From Gracilaria vermiculophylla (taxonomy: Eukaryota > Rhodophyta > Florideophyceae > Gracilariales > Gracilariaceae), in NCBI GenBank assembly GCA_019155205.2, contig JAHNZQ020000308.1:1726333-1771954 (forward strand): 45,622 nt of DNA, read 5' to 3'. The notes beneath the pieces are model-generated. The model was not told the origin of the DNA. It did not search any database and worked only from the letters and a program-made list of their open reading frames with translations. This document shows, one piece after another, positions 33,252 through 43,465 of this stretch (positions are counted from its first letter, which is position 1; every line of letters starts with the position of its first letter). Position numbers and translations under genes: made by a program.

Positions 33252-33527
33252 TTAAGCGGACGGGGAGGCGGGGAAAAATCCTTTGCCGAAGGCACCAGCG
33301 AGACCACCACCCGGCATAGCGGCACCGAAAGCGGTACCGTCCTCGGAAGAAGCACCAGCGATACCGGCATCCTCACTACCGGCGGCACCAGCGGAGTTGG
33401 CGCCCATGGCGGCGAAGCCAGCACCACCCTTACCGAGCTGGCCGGCAATCTGGTGGTTGAACATACGGACCGGAGAGGCCACGGCGGCGCCGAAGAGAGC
33501 AACAAGAGCAATGATCTTGGACATCAT
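33252..33527 (-). CDS. Small secreted Ala/Gly-rich protein, copy 3
   Basis: 91 residues from ATG 33527. The protein is identical to copy 1 apart from one fewer initial Met. Compared with copy 1 the coding DNA has two differences (GCTGGT/GCTGGC and TTC/TTT), and the shared sequence continues only to about nine bases after the stop (TTAAATAATAAT). Beyond that the flanks are unrelated. The signal peptide and Gly/Ala/Ser-rich mature part are as in copy 1. It has its own TATA-like box. The role is unknown. Confidence 0.87.
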   Translation of the reverse strand: MMSKIIALVALFGAAVASPVRMFNHQIAGQLGKGGAGFAAMGANSAGAAGSEDAGIAGASSEDGTAFGAAMPGGGLAGAFGKGFFPASPSA

Positions 33528-33631
33528 TTTGAGTTAGTAGATTAAGAAGTCAAAGGCTGTGATGCACGAGATATATGCTCAGGTTGCTGATGGAAGAGAG
33601 AGCGAACCGCTCAACCAGAAGGGAATGCTAG

Positions 33632-33639
33632 CTTAAATA
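33632..33639 (-). promoter_or_regulatory. TATA-like box of secreted-protein copy 3
   Basis: TATTTAAG on the minus strand, 105-112 bases before the ATG at 33527. Confidence 0.6.
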
Positions 33640-35448
33640 CCGGTGGAAGAGTCCACCTCGGTACGTTTCATTGAGTTCTCGTCCTTTGGACTGTCAGAAC
33701 CGAAGAGGTTTGGAAAGGTCTGTTTCATGGACAAATTGGGAGTCATAGTACCATTTGTTCTCTCTCTTTCGCAGGATGGAAAGGCCCGTTTATACCAAAG
33801 ACGTTCCGGACCAGGATGCAGCCAAATACCGCTTCATTGTGATGGGCATTATTCTTTGTTGAAATTGAAATGTAGTGCTTCGCTTGCATTCTTTTCGATA
33901 ATGAACCCGCTGCCCCTTAAAGTTGCAAGCCCATCGAGACGCGCTTTTCTGCTCGTAATCGCATGGGACATCTTTTGAATGGCCTTATATGTGTTAAGAA
34001 AAATGGCAAATCAACTTTCATTGCTGCTGTTGACAGTTGGGAGAACCTGCCACAGCTATTTGCCCTGCCTGAAGTTGCTTTTCTTTGTTTTATACATTTA
34101 TCAGGTTGAACAATTGTTCAAAAACGTTCTATATGACATCTGTGAACCAGCGTATTCTTCCGACTTGGTAGGTTAACCTATCAAACAAGTGTTGATGTCC
34201 AAGTTGTTTTGACAGTGCTCTCTTCCCTTACCCACCCGCCATCTGTCCACATATGATGTTCCTATATGTGAGAGAAATGAGAGGTTCAATAGAGTTACTA
34301 GTATACAGAAGTTCTATTAACCTGTTTAATCGGTTTTTTTTGTTAACATTAATTCAACACAGATCAACATAGATTGACCACGTTTAATGGCGGCAATTTT
34401 ATGTGCAAATTTATCCGCCTCTCAAGGAAGAAAGCGCTCATGCACGTATCAGAAGGAAGCGGTGATAGGCTTGGGGTTCAAATCCGAACCATGAGCTCAC
34501 AAGGCATAAGGAAAAGTGTGCCTGATATAGCTATAGCTATGATCTATGCTTACCTAATGCCACACCGCAAAGGTGCTGTCGTGACTATGCAGTTACCATC
34601 TGCAGCAAACATGTCTGCGCCAGACCATCAAAGAAGACACTAGTAGCAAACGAGCATCGCCGACTAGTAATACATTTTACCAGAATTATAAACTCTTTGC
34701 TATACAGATATAAGAAAAATAGCTGCGTGATGATTCCCTACTTCGCTGATTGGCCTCACCACGTTCCTCTGGTACGGCTTCTGGCGCTTGGTAATGCCTT
34801 TTAATTGCCATGCAGAACATTTGTTGTGAGGAAGAATAGTTACGGGAACGATGATTGAGCGAAACTGTCCTAGTTTTAGCCGTCTTTTTCATTCGTTTTC
34901 AATAAAAGAGTGTCGTTGCGCGTATAATTATTGGATTGGCTGCAAGAACATGCTGCAATATCAGAGTGTACAGCATGCGGCTCTCAACAGAGGTCCAACC
35001 GAAAACCTCGCGCAATGTCATTTTCATCATATATATTGTTGTGCACCGCACCGCTCGACACATTTCTGAACAAACTCTATACAGTCACCGTTGGCCTTTA
35101 AGCGTCGTTTACAAAGCTTCTATGACGTAATTTGAAAGCTATGACGCTAACAAAATGACGTTGGGGCCGGGAAGGTTATGTGCTTAACAAGGCCCGACAG
35201 AAATAATGAGCTGTTGACAAGAAGTTGCGAGATTGCTGCAGTATAATCTGCACACTCATGGGTATCAGAATTGGTGAAGCTATGAACTCACTGTTTTGGG
35301 CCAGCAAAAGTGTTATTCTCTGACAGTTTATAGCGCGTGCTTGGAGGGACATTAACTCATGATTCGAGAACTGGATATAGAACTGGCCAAACTGGAAGCG
35401 TCTCAAATGGTCGGTGTTCATCGGACCAACCTGCATGCCTTGGAATTC
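33640..35448. other. Intergenic DNA
   Basis: No gene is recognised. A run TTTGTTCTCTCTCTTTCGCAG ending at 33774 looks like a splice acceptor, but no matching exon was found. A GTTCAAATC box at 34476-34484 is not part of a foldable tRNA. Confidence 0.45.
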
Positions 35449-35456
35449 TACTTAAG
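35449..35456 (+). promoter_or_regulatory. TATA-like box of secreted-protein copy 4
   Basis: TACTTAAG, 103-110 bases before the ATG at 35559. It is weaker than the others but at the same spacing. Confidence 0.4.
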
Positions 35457-35558
35457 GTCGCGCTCACGCTCCCTCACTGGGCTTCGGTTTGCTGTCACCA
35501 GCTGCAACTTAATAACCCACTCATCTTCAGAAACGTCAACAACTCTCCACTTAACAAA

Positions 35559-35864
35559 ATGAAGTACACCGCCGCCGTTCTCATCTCCCTCGTCGCCGTC
35601 GCTTTCGCTGACCACAAGGTTCCCAGCACCCCGACCCCGACCGCCATGGTGGCCTCCCCCACGCCGACCATGGCCCCGGCCATGATGAATGGCGCTGCTA
35701 TTGAATTTGAGAGCGGGAACGCAATGGCCTCTGGCAACAACGCGGTTGCCGTTGGCGCCGACACCGAATCTGGTGCTGCCGGTGCCGCCGGTGAAGACTT
35801 TGCCGCTGCTGCTGCAGGCGTTGGCCTCGCCGCTGGTGTTGCCGGTTCTTCACCGGATTTTTAA
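35559..35864 (+). CDS. Secreted Pro/Thr- and Ala/Gly-rich protein, copy 4 (diverged)
   Basis: 101 residues. Signal peptide MKYTAAVLISLVAVAFA, then a linker with repeated PTPT and SPTPT (about 23-38), then a Gly/Ala/Asn/Glu-rich part. GADTESGAAGAAGEDFAAAA resembles the GANSAGAAGSEDAGIAGASSED stretch of copies 1-3. The C-terminus is GSSPDF. It shares a signal peptide, composition, length, promoter spacing and C-ending codons with the other three, so a common family is likely, though sequence identity is low. Pro/Thr repeats are typical of O-glycosylated extracellular linkers (established), so a wall or matrix location is plausible. The function is unknown. Confidence 0.8.
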   Translation: MKYTAAVLISLVAVAFADHKVPSTPTPTAMVASPTPTMAPAMMNGAAIEFESGNAMASGNNAVAVGADTESGAAGAAGEDFAAAAAGVGLAAGVAGSSPDF

Positions 35865-35894
35865 GCTGGGCGTTGTATAGGTTAGGAAATGAAA

Positions 35895-35924
35895 GCCATC
35901 CTTCTCGAACGACGACGGATGGTC
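35895..35924 (+). other. 3' UTR stem-loop after secreted-protein copy 4
   Basis: GCCATCC (35895-35901) pairs with GGATGGT (35917-35923) around a 15-base loop, 30 bases after the stop and followed by six T. It may act in the mRNA 3' end. Confidence 0.35.
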
Positions 35925-35957
35925 TTTTTTGTATCTTAGGCAATTTCATTTTGACGC

Positions 35958-35963
35958 AATAAA
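35958..35963 (+). promoter_or_regulatory. Poly(A) signal of secreted-protein copy 4
   Basis: AATAAA, 94 bases after the stop codon. Confidence 0.5.
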
Positions 35964-35989
35964 GCTGGAGAGCTTGTTAGATATTTTCT

Positions 35990-37231
35990 GAATACAAAAT
36001 CGTTCTCAGTTTCAAAACGCTCAAGGATCTTAAGCAGCGTGAATGTCAATCTTTATCCTCTTGCGGATCCTTGACAGTGATTTTCACGGCGCTTGGTAGT
36101 TTATTCAGTCATTGAACATTAATATCTGCTGGTAGAAATAATATGCATACCTGTTCTATATCATGTAATTGGTTAGTCAGCCCAAAATGATATGGAACTT
36201 CACCAAAAGGGCATCCGCAACTAACGTTTTGGGCGTTAACATCAGAAACCGATTTGCTTATGATGTATAAGCATCATGAGCTTTGGCTGATATCGTTGTA
36301 GGATATCGAATGAAAGATGATGGACCATGGGCAGTTCAAGCTATTTAGAACTACAAGATCGCCTTACAAGCCGTTTTCGTTAGTTGAAGCGTGCTCGATA
36401 GCATATCGACCACCTTCAGACTGGCCCTTCCACAGGGATTCACCAATACACTGAATTCGAGCATTCATCTCTCGAACATACTGGATTCTATTTAAGCAGG
36501 AGTCGAAACTCGCCAAAATGTTGTTCATCGGTCTTCGGAGAGCAGTAGCTTTCAAGCATATCATCAGGAGACCAACGAATCCTCGTTTCATACACTTTAC
36601 CTTTTTAACGCGGGTCATCGATAGGCCACCAGGGACGATGTTCAATCTGTAGTTTTTACAGTTAGCTGTGCAACGTGTTGCTTCACAGTGCAAATTATCC
36701 AAGGTGATCGGCGGTCTACTTGGTTTCGCTGATAGTGTTTTTCAATGTTAGCACAAGTGAGGATGACAATTTAATTACAAGTTTATACACTACCGCGGTG
36801 CACCCTAACGCTTATGTCGTTTACTCCGAAGCTCTTGTGATTTGTAGACAGAAAAGCGTCTCCAACCGTTCGTAGGCATGATTCATATTGAAACATATGG
36901 ATTAAAAAGCGGCCGTCCTGAACTGTGGTAAAAAGAGGGGGCTAGTATTTCTAAATTATATTCACACTCCTCCGGAATCAGACGTCCTACAGTGAACTTG
37001 AAGGAGCGTCCGTACCAGAACTTAAACCCAGTTTCACGATCTCGTAAAGAGAGTACTCAAAGTGCATCACAGCACTGGAATGTCCGAAATAGGCGCTAAC
37101 ACTGTGACGGAAACGATCGCAAAATTAGGACTGTGTCGATTGTACGTCAACGGGAGCGAAAAGATAAGTATGAGGGCGTATTTCTGAGCCCACATCAATG
37201 CAAAAGAGACTCAATAGAAGGAATATTGGCC
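35990..37231. other. Intergenic DNA upstream of the copia element
   Basis: No gene is recognised. The minus-strand frame 36702-36364 has no known motif. The region ends at the CAGTT target duplication of the copia element (37232-37236). Confidence 0.5.
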
Positions 37232-37236
37232 CAGTT

Positions 37237-37360
37237 TATGAATATTTGAGTATATTTGAATACGAATCCTTGAATTCATGGCATCCGTTTAATTTGTATT
37301 TGTATCTGTTCATTTGTTCTAGTCTTGCTCTTAAGTGATAATGTATCTTAGAACACCATA
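37237..37360 (+). repeat. Copia 5' LTR, first part
   Basis: Matches 43198-43321, starting TATGAATRTTTGAG, and stops at the TA where the Tc1 element entered. It continues at 38646. Confidence 0.88.
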
Positions 37361-38643
37361 CAGACTGTTTCAAAAACATACGACATGCTGTGAAATCTCA
37401 AAAAAACGAACAAATGTATACTGTACGCCTACAAAAATAGGTTTCAGAAAAAAGTATAGTCAAAAAAACGTTTCAAAAACATATGATCACCAATAACAAA
37501 TCTTTACTGCGCGACGATCAATAGTTTATTTTGCATCCCTTTGGCTGTATAACGCTATTGCAGCGTTTTGGCATCGAATTGATGTACTTTTTCACAGTTG
37601 AAACTGTTATAGATTTCCAGCAATTTTTAATACAGTTTTTGAGTTCAAAAACTGTCTGAAATTGCCTTCCATGCGCATAAACCATCCTTGCCAGCAGTCC
37701 CCAAACGTTTTCGATTGGGTTCTTATCTGGTGAGCGCGCTGGCCATTCCAAAACAGATACGTCAGACTCCTGTAGCCAATTTTTGATTAAAAATGCAGTG
37801 TGTACGGGCGCATTATCCTGTTGAAAAATGAAATTTTCTTCATGGAAACATAAACCAAAAAGGTAGCAAATAGTTGTATAGAACTTCTTGATATTTTTCT
37901 GCATTCATGTTCGTTTCAATAAATGCAATTTCCGTTAGACCTTTTTAGAAATGCCCACCCAGACCATTACAGAGCCTCTACCAGAGTACCTGGTATAAAA
38001 GTAATGACGTTCCTTACGAAGATCGTGCCAATAAAATTTGTAGCAATCTGGTCCGTCCAAATTGAACTTATTTTCATCAGTAAAAATAATATTTTCCCAT
38101 TCTTTTTTCCAGTAGGCTTTTCCAGCACACCAGTCAACTCTTTTCTGTTTGTGATGGTCCTGGAGAAAGAGAGTTTTTTTTATTTGTTTATATTTAAATA
38201 AATTTGTGTTGTTTGTTTATCTGCCTCCATATAGTTGATTTAGACACGTTGAGATTGAGATTAATTCCAATTGTTGTGCACGATACTTTTCCTTTACACA
38301 ACTCCCTTTTAATTCTTCTTTTGTATGCTGGGCCGAGCTTCTTTGGGCGTCCTGGAGATCGTTTTAAGCCATATAGAGTCGGGTTTTTGAGAAAAGTAGT
38401 AATTGTGACCCTAGAACGCTTTACTTTTTTAGCGATAGCACTGTTAGATTGCTTTTCGGCGTTCAATTTAACGATTAGAAGCTGTTATTGCTGGGAAAGT
38501 GGCGGGCCTCGAGCCATTTTTACTAGAAAGAAGAAGGTGTACATATCTTTTTGAAACGATTCTACATAGACTATGTGCAAAATCTAGCCTACAGTACAGT
38601 TTTGGCGCACTTTTGAGGGGTAATATGTTTTTGAAAGGCACTG
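37361..38643 (-). mobile_element. Tc1/mariner element, copy B (1283 bp), nested in the copia LTR
   Basis: The ends are CAGACTGTTTCAAAAACATA at the left and, inverted, CAGTGCCTTTCAAAAACATA at the right. The intact 3' LTR of the copia element shows the empty site as ATCATAGCTCCG. Here the left TA is kept (37359-37360) and the right one reads CA (38644-38645), a single change after insertion. Confidence 0.92.
37518..38517 (-). pseudogene. Tc1/mariner transposase, copy B
   Basis: Starts MARGPPLSQQ at 38517, followed by a stop. The helix-turn-helix part has SNSAIAKKVKRSRVTITTFL and the AT-hook-like SPGRPKK. All three catalytic acids survive: FTDEN, QQDNAPVH and NPIENVWG. A premature stop near the N-terminus and a frame change around the middle (about 37905-37930) make it inactive. 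The length is 1000 bases against 999 in copy A, so there is one net inserted base. It ends GCKINY at 37518. Confidence 0.9.
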
Positions 38644-38645
38644 CA

Positions 38646-38730
38646 GCTCCGATAGATTTTCAGAGGTTTCAGCTCTCATCGTTCCAGATAAACATTGTTT
38701 TTGTTTTGTTTCTTGGCTCTAACTTTTAAG
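38646..38730 (+). repeat. Copia 5' LTR, second part
   Basis: GCTCCGATAGATTTTCAG onward matches 43322-43405. It ends AACTTTTAAG directly before the primer-binding site. Confidence 0.88.
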
Positions 38731-38744
38731 TTATGGGCCCAGCT
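38731..38744 (+). other. Primer-binding site of copia (initiator tRNA-Met anticodon arm)
   Basis: TTATGGGCCCAGC is the reverse complement of GCTGGGCCCATAA, the 5' side of the anticodon stem-loop of eukaryotic initiator tRNA-Met. Drosophila copia and yeast Ty5 are primed by such a half tRNA (established). The ATG in this site, the complement of the CAU anticodon, is also the start codon of gag. Confidence 0.75.
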
Positions 38745-41700
38745 CCAAATTCTAATTTTTCTGAATTACCTAGTCGTCCTCGCTTCTCTTGGGATTTGAA
38801 GCAAGCTCCTTGGACTGATGGTAAAGGTGATCAAAGTCAGTATGCTCGCTCCGTTTGGATATGGGAAGCATTTCATGACGAGCTTCGTTCAAATAACAGT
38901 AACAAAATTGCTGTTTATCTTCGTGGAATTATGTTGTTGTCGCAGTTGTATGGAAGAGCTAGAAGTCTGTGCCAATATATCACAAACGATGTTTTGAAAG
39001 GCGATAATGACGTCACGGCTATTGTTAATGCTATCTACAAACGAGATGCTTTGGCTGTCATCAGTGAAGTTTATGCTGATTTCTTGGGTCTTTTATAAAC
39101 AAGACGAAACTCCAACGAATCGTTTCGTAATTTTGAGCAGAGATTTGAAGCTCAAATCGCAAAGTTGGATTATCACGCTGCTGAGGATTCAATGTTACCG
39201 GATTCTTTAGTAGCATTTATGTTAACGGCGAATGCCAACGTTGATGGTAATCAAAGAATTTCCATCATGGCTGCCACCACTCCGAAAGATTCAAATTTGA
39301 ATCCTTCTTCCAGTACCTCTGACTTTCTCAAGTCGCTAAATTACGAAGCTGTATCCTCAGTTGTACGCCAATGTGACAAACCGAGGGACGTGAAAGATAC
39401 TAGTTCATATTCCAGTATTCAGGCCAGTTCTGTGAGGACACACGATACTCAGAAATTGGGTGATAAGAAGACACTTTCCAAGGAACAGCTGGCAGACTTG
39501 AAGTCGAAGTCTACGTGCCATAAGTTTCATCAGAAAGGTCATTGGGCTACTGATTTTGATTGTCCTCTGAATAAGTCTTCTGCTACATCCCATCAGACTA
39601 ACAGTTCTACCGATCTGCAGAAGACTGTATCTTTTCATATGGTTCAGCTTTCAGGCCATAATGATTTTTTTATGATTTGCATTGGTCCTTTATTGGATGA
39701 CGGTGCTCCATACAGTGGGATGGGCGTTGAAGAGTTTAAGTTAATTCAACCTTTTGTTTTACCTGATTGAAACGGAACGTTTGAACCTCTTCCAGATGTT
39801 ATCAAAGATCGTCCTTATTGGCAGTATTGATCTGTAAATCACTATAGTTCTTCAACAAAGATCCTTGGATCAATTACATTACCTGTGTTATCTGACAATA
39901 ACGTTATTGTGAATATTCGACATTTGATGATCTCGGGATCGTCTCAATGGGTTGTTGGAAGAAATTTAACTCGTTTCTGTAATATTATTGACATGAACGG
40001 TAACGCCCTACAATTTATGACTCAAAATGGTACTCACGATCTTATTTCACTTCGTGATAAGGACTTCCACTGCTTTATTCCTTACGAACGTTTCTTGGTT
40101 CTGTCCACAGTTCCAAACTCCTGTACCAGTTCTGTGTTCTTTTGTGCCACTGCTCAGATGAGTAAGAGTGTATCAGATCTTTCATGTCCCAAACGGAAGT
40201 CATTTGTTGACAAGGTCCACCAACACATTTGTGGTCATTCCTCCTTTTCAGACATCAAAACTCTTCTCGAAAGAAATAATATTTGGAACGCTGATGTGCA
40301 CAAATATCTAGTTTCTGTTATTGAGAAGTGCGCAAACCGTCAAAAAACCAGTCTATCATAATCAGCTCGGAAGGTGTCACTAAGTTCTATGTCTCGCAGT
40401 TTTAATGATGTTGTCTGCGTAGATCATTTCTTTCTTTATGAGATTCCTGTATTTCATGCTATGGATTCCGTGACACGCTACTCCGTTAGTTGCATTGTCT
40501 CTGATACTAAGATGTCTCATGCCATGAAAGCGTTTGACTCACTTTGGATTTCCCAGTTTTGGAAACCTGGCAAAGTTCTTTTTGATCCAGCTTTCAATAA
40601 CAATGAGTTTCAGAACTACCTTACTCAATATGATATTGAGTTTCAAATGCTACCCCCGAGAAGACATAACAAGAATGTCATCGAGTCCAAGCACAGGATC
40701 CTTAGGGATATATATCTACGTCTGAAGAATTCCAATTCTAATTTAGACGATCACATTTTGGTTCAAAATTTTTTCCGCGTTTCTAATGTTCTGTATGGGA
40801 ACAATAAGCTGTCAGCTTATGAGCTTGCAAAAGGTCATACATACTCCATGGAATCATCGATGAAACCTTTAAAGGTACCCAAAGATATCTTGACAGCTCA
40901 GAGGTGTCTCCAAGCTAAGAGAAACCTGACTCTCATATTGAACTAGAAAAGTGTTCAAGATCAATCAGTTCAAGTTGGTGCCATGGTGGAAGTTTATATC
41001 GAGCACGGTAAGGAAAAACGTGGAAAATGGACAGAAGCAGTGCCTGTTTTAAGTTTTAATTTCGAAAATAGGTCTGTCCTTTTACCTGGAACGAAAGGGA
41101 CAACGTTTTGCGCTGCTATTTAAGATGTCCGTCCAGTCATTACCGACAATCCCCTAGCGTCCGCCATTTAAGAGTCCATTGATATCTTAGATTTAGGCAT
41201 TGATTCTGAACTGGATGAGATTGAGGTCGTTCGTGCGTCACAAGATGCTGATGTTTCGGACCGAAAGCATGACTCCGATGAAGATGCTGACAATATCAAC
41301 AACGTGGAAATGCCGTCTGTTGGTGATAAGATCGATGTGTACTGGCCAAAAGATGATCAATTTTACTCGGGTATTGTCGGAAATTACGACGAAGAATCAG
41401 ATAAATTTCGAGTAAACTATTCTAATGGTGATGTCGAAACCTTAGATTTACACAATGAGCATTGGAAACATTCGGCAGATGAAGGAACTCCCTTGTCCAT
41501 GAACAAGGTTGAACTCCTACCATGTATGGAGCTTTCCAGTTCTGAGAAAGAAGCATTGCAGTTATATTACGATCAGTTCAATTCCATAAATTTTCTTCTT
41601 TACGAGGCGCAGAGTCTACCACAGTTTTTAACTCAGAATGCATACTCTACAGAGGAAATCAACTTCAAGAAGATTGTCAAAGAAGTTCACGTTTCGGATA

Positions 41701-43087
41701 TCCCTCCAAATGCCAATATTATATCAAGCCATGTTCTTTAGAAGGTCAAAGTCAAAGATGACAACAGTCTGATGATGAAGGCAAGAATCGCTCCTCATGG
41801 AAACAAAGATCGGGATAAGCATGCTCTTAAAACTGATTCTGCTGTGTGCCCTCCCATTGGTGTCAGAGTGCTGTTGTCGATTGCAAACATTTTTAAATGG
41901 ACTCTGGCCAAAGTTGATGTCACGTCTGCTTTTCTCCAGACTGGCATGGCTGAACGCGAGATATATGTGGTACCTCCTCGCGAGTGTAGAAGGAAATCAT
42001 TCTATTGGCTATTGTTCACGGCTTCTTATGGCCTTGTAAACGCCAGTGCGAAATGGCAAGACCATAGTGATTCTTTCTTTTCCAAAATTGGATTCAAACA
42101 GCTTCCTTATATACCCCAGTTGTTCTACTTGAGTGATGTTCGTTTTAATCGCGTCTCTGTTTTGGCAACAAAAGTTGTTGATGATATCTTGGTTGCTAGT
42201 GAGGATAATCAGGTTAAGAAGATTGTGGAGATGATTGACAGTCGTTTCAAGCTTGGTACTATCCTTTATGGTCCTGGAATTTTTTTTATTACGGTTTGAC
42301 TATCGTTCAAAATGATGACTATTCGATTATGGTCAACGCAGATGATAAATTGATGTCTCTTGAGTGTTATCCATTGGATCGGTTTTGCCGTCGGCAAATA
42401 GACGAGCCTTTAAATCAGATCGAGCTATCAGCGTTTCGCTCTTTGAATGGTTCTACTGGGTGGATTGGCATTGTTGCTAGTCTTTTTTGTTCCTTCTACT
42501 CAAGTTTTCTACAGCAAAGAGGAGGAAAGTGCATTGTGTCAGACATTATCGCTCAGATCAACAGTCTAAAAGTTCTAAAGAAACTTGGTACGTCAATTTG
42601 TTATACACGTCCTAATGATGGGAAAGAATGCAGTCTTTCGGTCTTTGTATTCTCTGATGCTAGCCGTCCAAATGAATGCGGGTAGCTTAGATTTGTTGCT
42701 TGTTTGCTCTTTGGAGATTTGAAGAACGGATCCATTTACCACACTCTGCATTGGGGTTCAAACAAATCTCGACGTCCTGTCAAGTCAACTGGCGCAGCTG
42801 AGATTCTTGCTGCTGAATCTGCTATTGACGAAGCCAAGATGCGAGCAGCAGCATATGCTACCCTTCTCAATGTGAAAGTGGATGATGCTGTCTGTGTTGA
42901 CTCAAAGGATTTATACGTTTCTTTTTCAACTTGTCATGGATCTGCTGACAAGAGCATTCGATCAGATGTTGCAGTCATTAGATACGAGTTCGAGACCCAC
43001 AACGTTAATCGAATGATTTGGACACCGGGTAAGATCAATCCTGCCGATCCTCTTACAAAGAGAGACAGTCCGATGAGTAAGACCTAG
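38733..43087 (+). pseudogene. Copia gag-pol polyprotein with Tudor-like domain (broken)
   Basis: One frame from 38733 to about 42285, interrupted by stops (39096, 39768, 39829, 40359, 40944, 41121, 41169, 41739). A one-base change in a T run near 42284 then moves to the frame that ends at 43085. Gag: RPRFSWDLKQAPWTDG, and a zinc knuckle CHKFHQKGHWATDFDC in which the second Cys is Phe. Protease: LLDDGAPYSG. Integrase: HHCC-like start near 40217, Asp in VVCVDHF, Asp in LFDPAF, Glu in NVIESKHR. Then a Tudor-like VGDKIDVYWPKDDQFYSG (41322 on). RT: KVDVTSAFLQT and VVDDILVA. RNase H: STGAAEILAAES and TPGKINPADPLTK. Confidence 0.88.
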
Positions 43088-43179
43088 CAACTTATGCTTT
43101 ACAGTGGTGCAATTTGAGCGGATTTTGACACCGCATGTGTTCGCTCTTCAACTAAGGTTCTTGGATAAGTTTCCATCTC

Positions 43180-43193
43180 AAAAGAAAAAAGGG
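43180..43193 (+). other. Polypurine tract of copia
   Basis: AAAAGAAAAAAGGG, four bases before the 3' LTR at 43198. Confidence 0.75.
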
Positions 43194-43197
43194 TCAA

Positions 43198-43405
43198 TAT
43201 GAATGTTTGAGTATATTTGAATACGAATCCTTGAATTCGTGGCATCCGTTTAATTTGTATTTGTATCTGTTCATTTGTTCTAGTCTTGCTCTTAAGCGAT
43301 AATGTATCTTAGAACATCATAGCTCCGATAGATGTTCAGAGGTTTCAGCTCTCATCGTTCCAGATAAACATTGTTTTTGTTTTGTCTCTTAGCTCTAACT
43401 TTGAG
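43198..43405 (+). repeat. Copia 3' LTR (intact, 208 bp)
   Basis: TATGAATGTTTGAG to AACTTTGAG, nearly identical to the two halves of the 5' LTR. It is followed by the target duplication CAGTT. Confidence 0.9.
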
Positions 43406-43465
43406 CAGTTGCCATTGATTCATATCCCTCGTTTAGCTAGTAGCAATCGCTGAACATTCGTCATA

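Larger units (their letters stand above)
37237..43405 (+). mobile_element. Ty1/copia element with half-tRNA primer site
   Basis: LTR (208 bp), PBS, gag-pol, PPT, LTR, with CAGTT target duplications at 37232-37236 and 43406-43410. The 5' LTR is split by Tc1 copy B. The gene order protease, integrase, RT, RNase H is that of Ty1/copia. Features recall GalEa/PyRE-type copia elements described from red algae; that placement is inference. Confidence 0.88.

Noticed and set aside
33754..33774. Pyrimidine run ending CAG, like a splice acceptor
   Set aside because: No matching donor or recognisable exon on either side.
34437..34502. Possible tRNA: GTTCAAATC box and a CTCATG/CATGAG stem
   Set aside because: The T stem has mismatches, the anticodon arm is missing and the total is too short; at most a tRNA relic.
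35895..35930. Hairpin plus T run as a bacterial-type terminator
   Set aside because: The window is eukaryotic by every other sign; kept only as a 3' UTR stem-loop.
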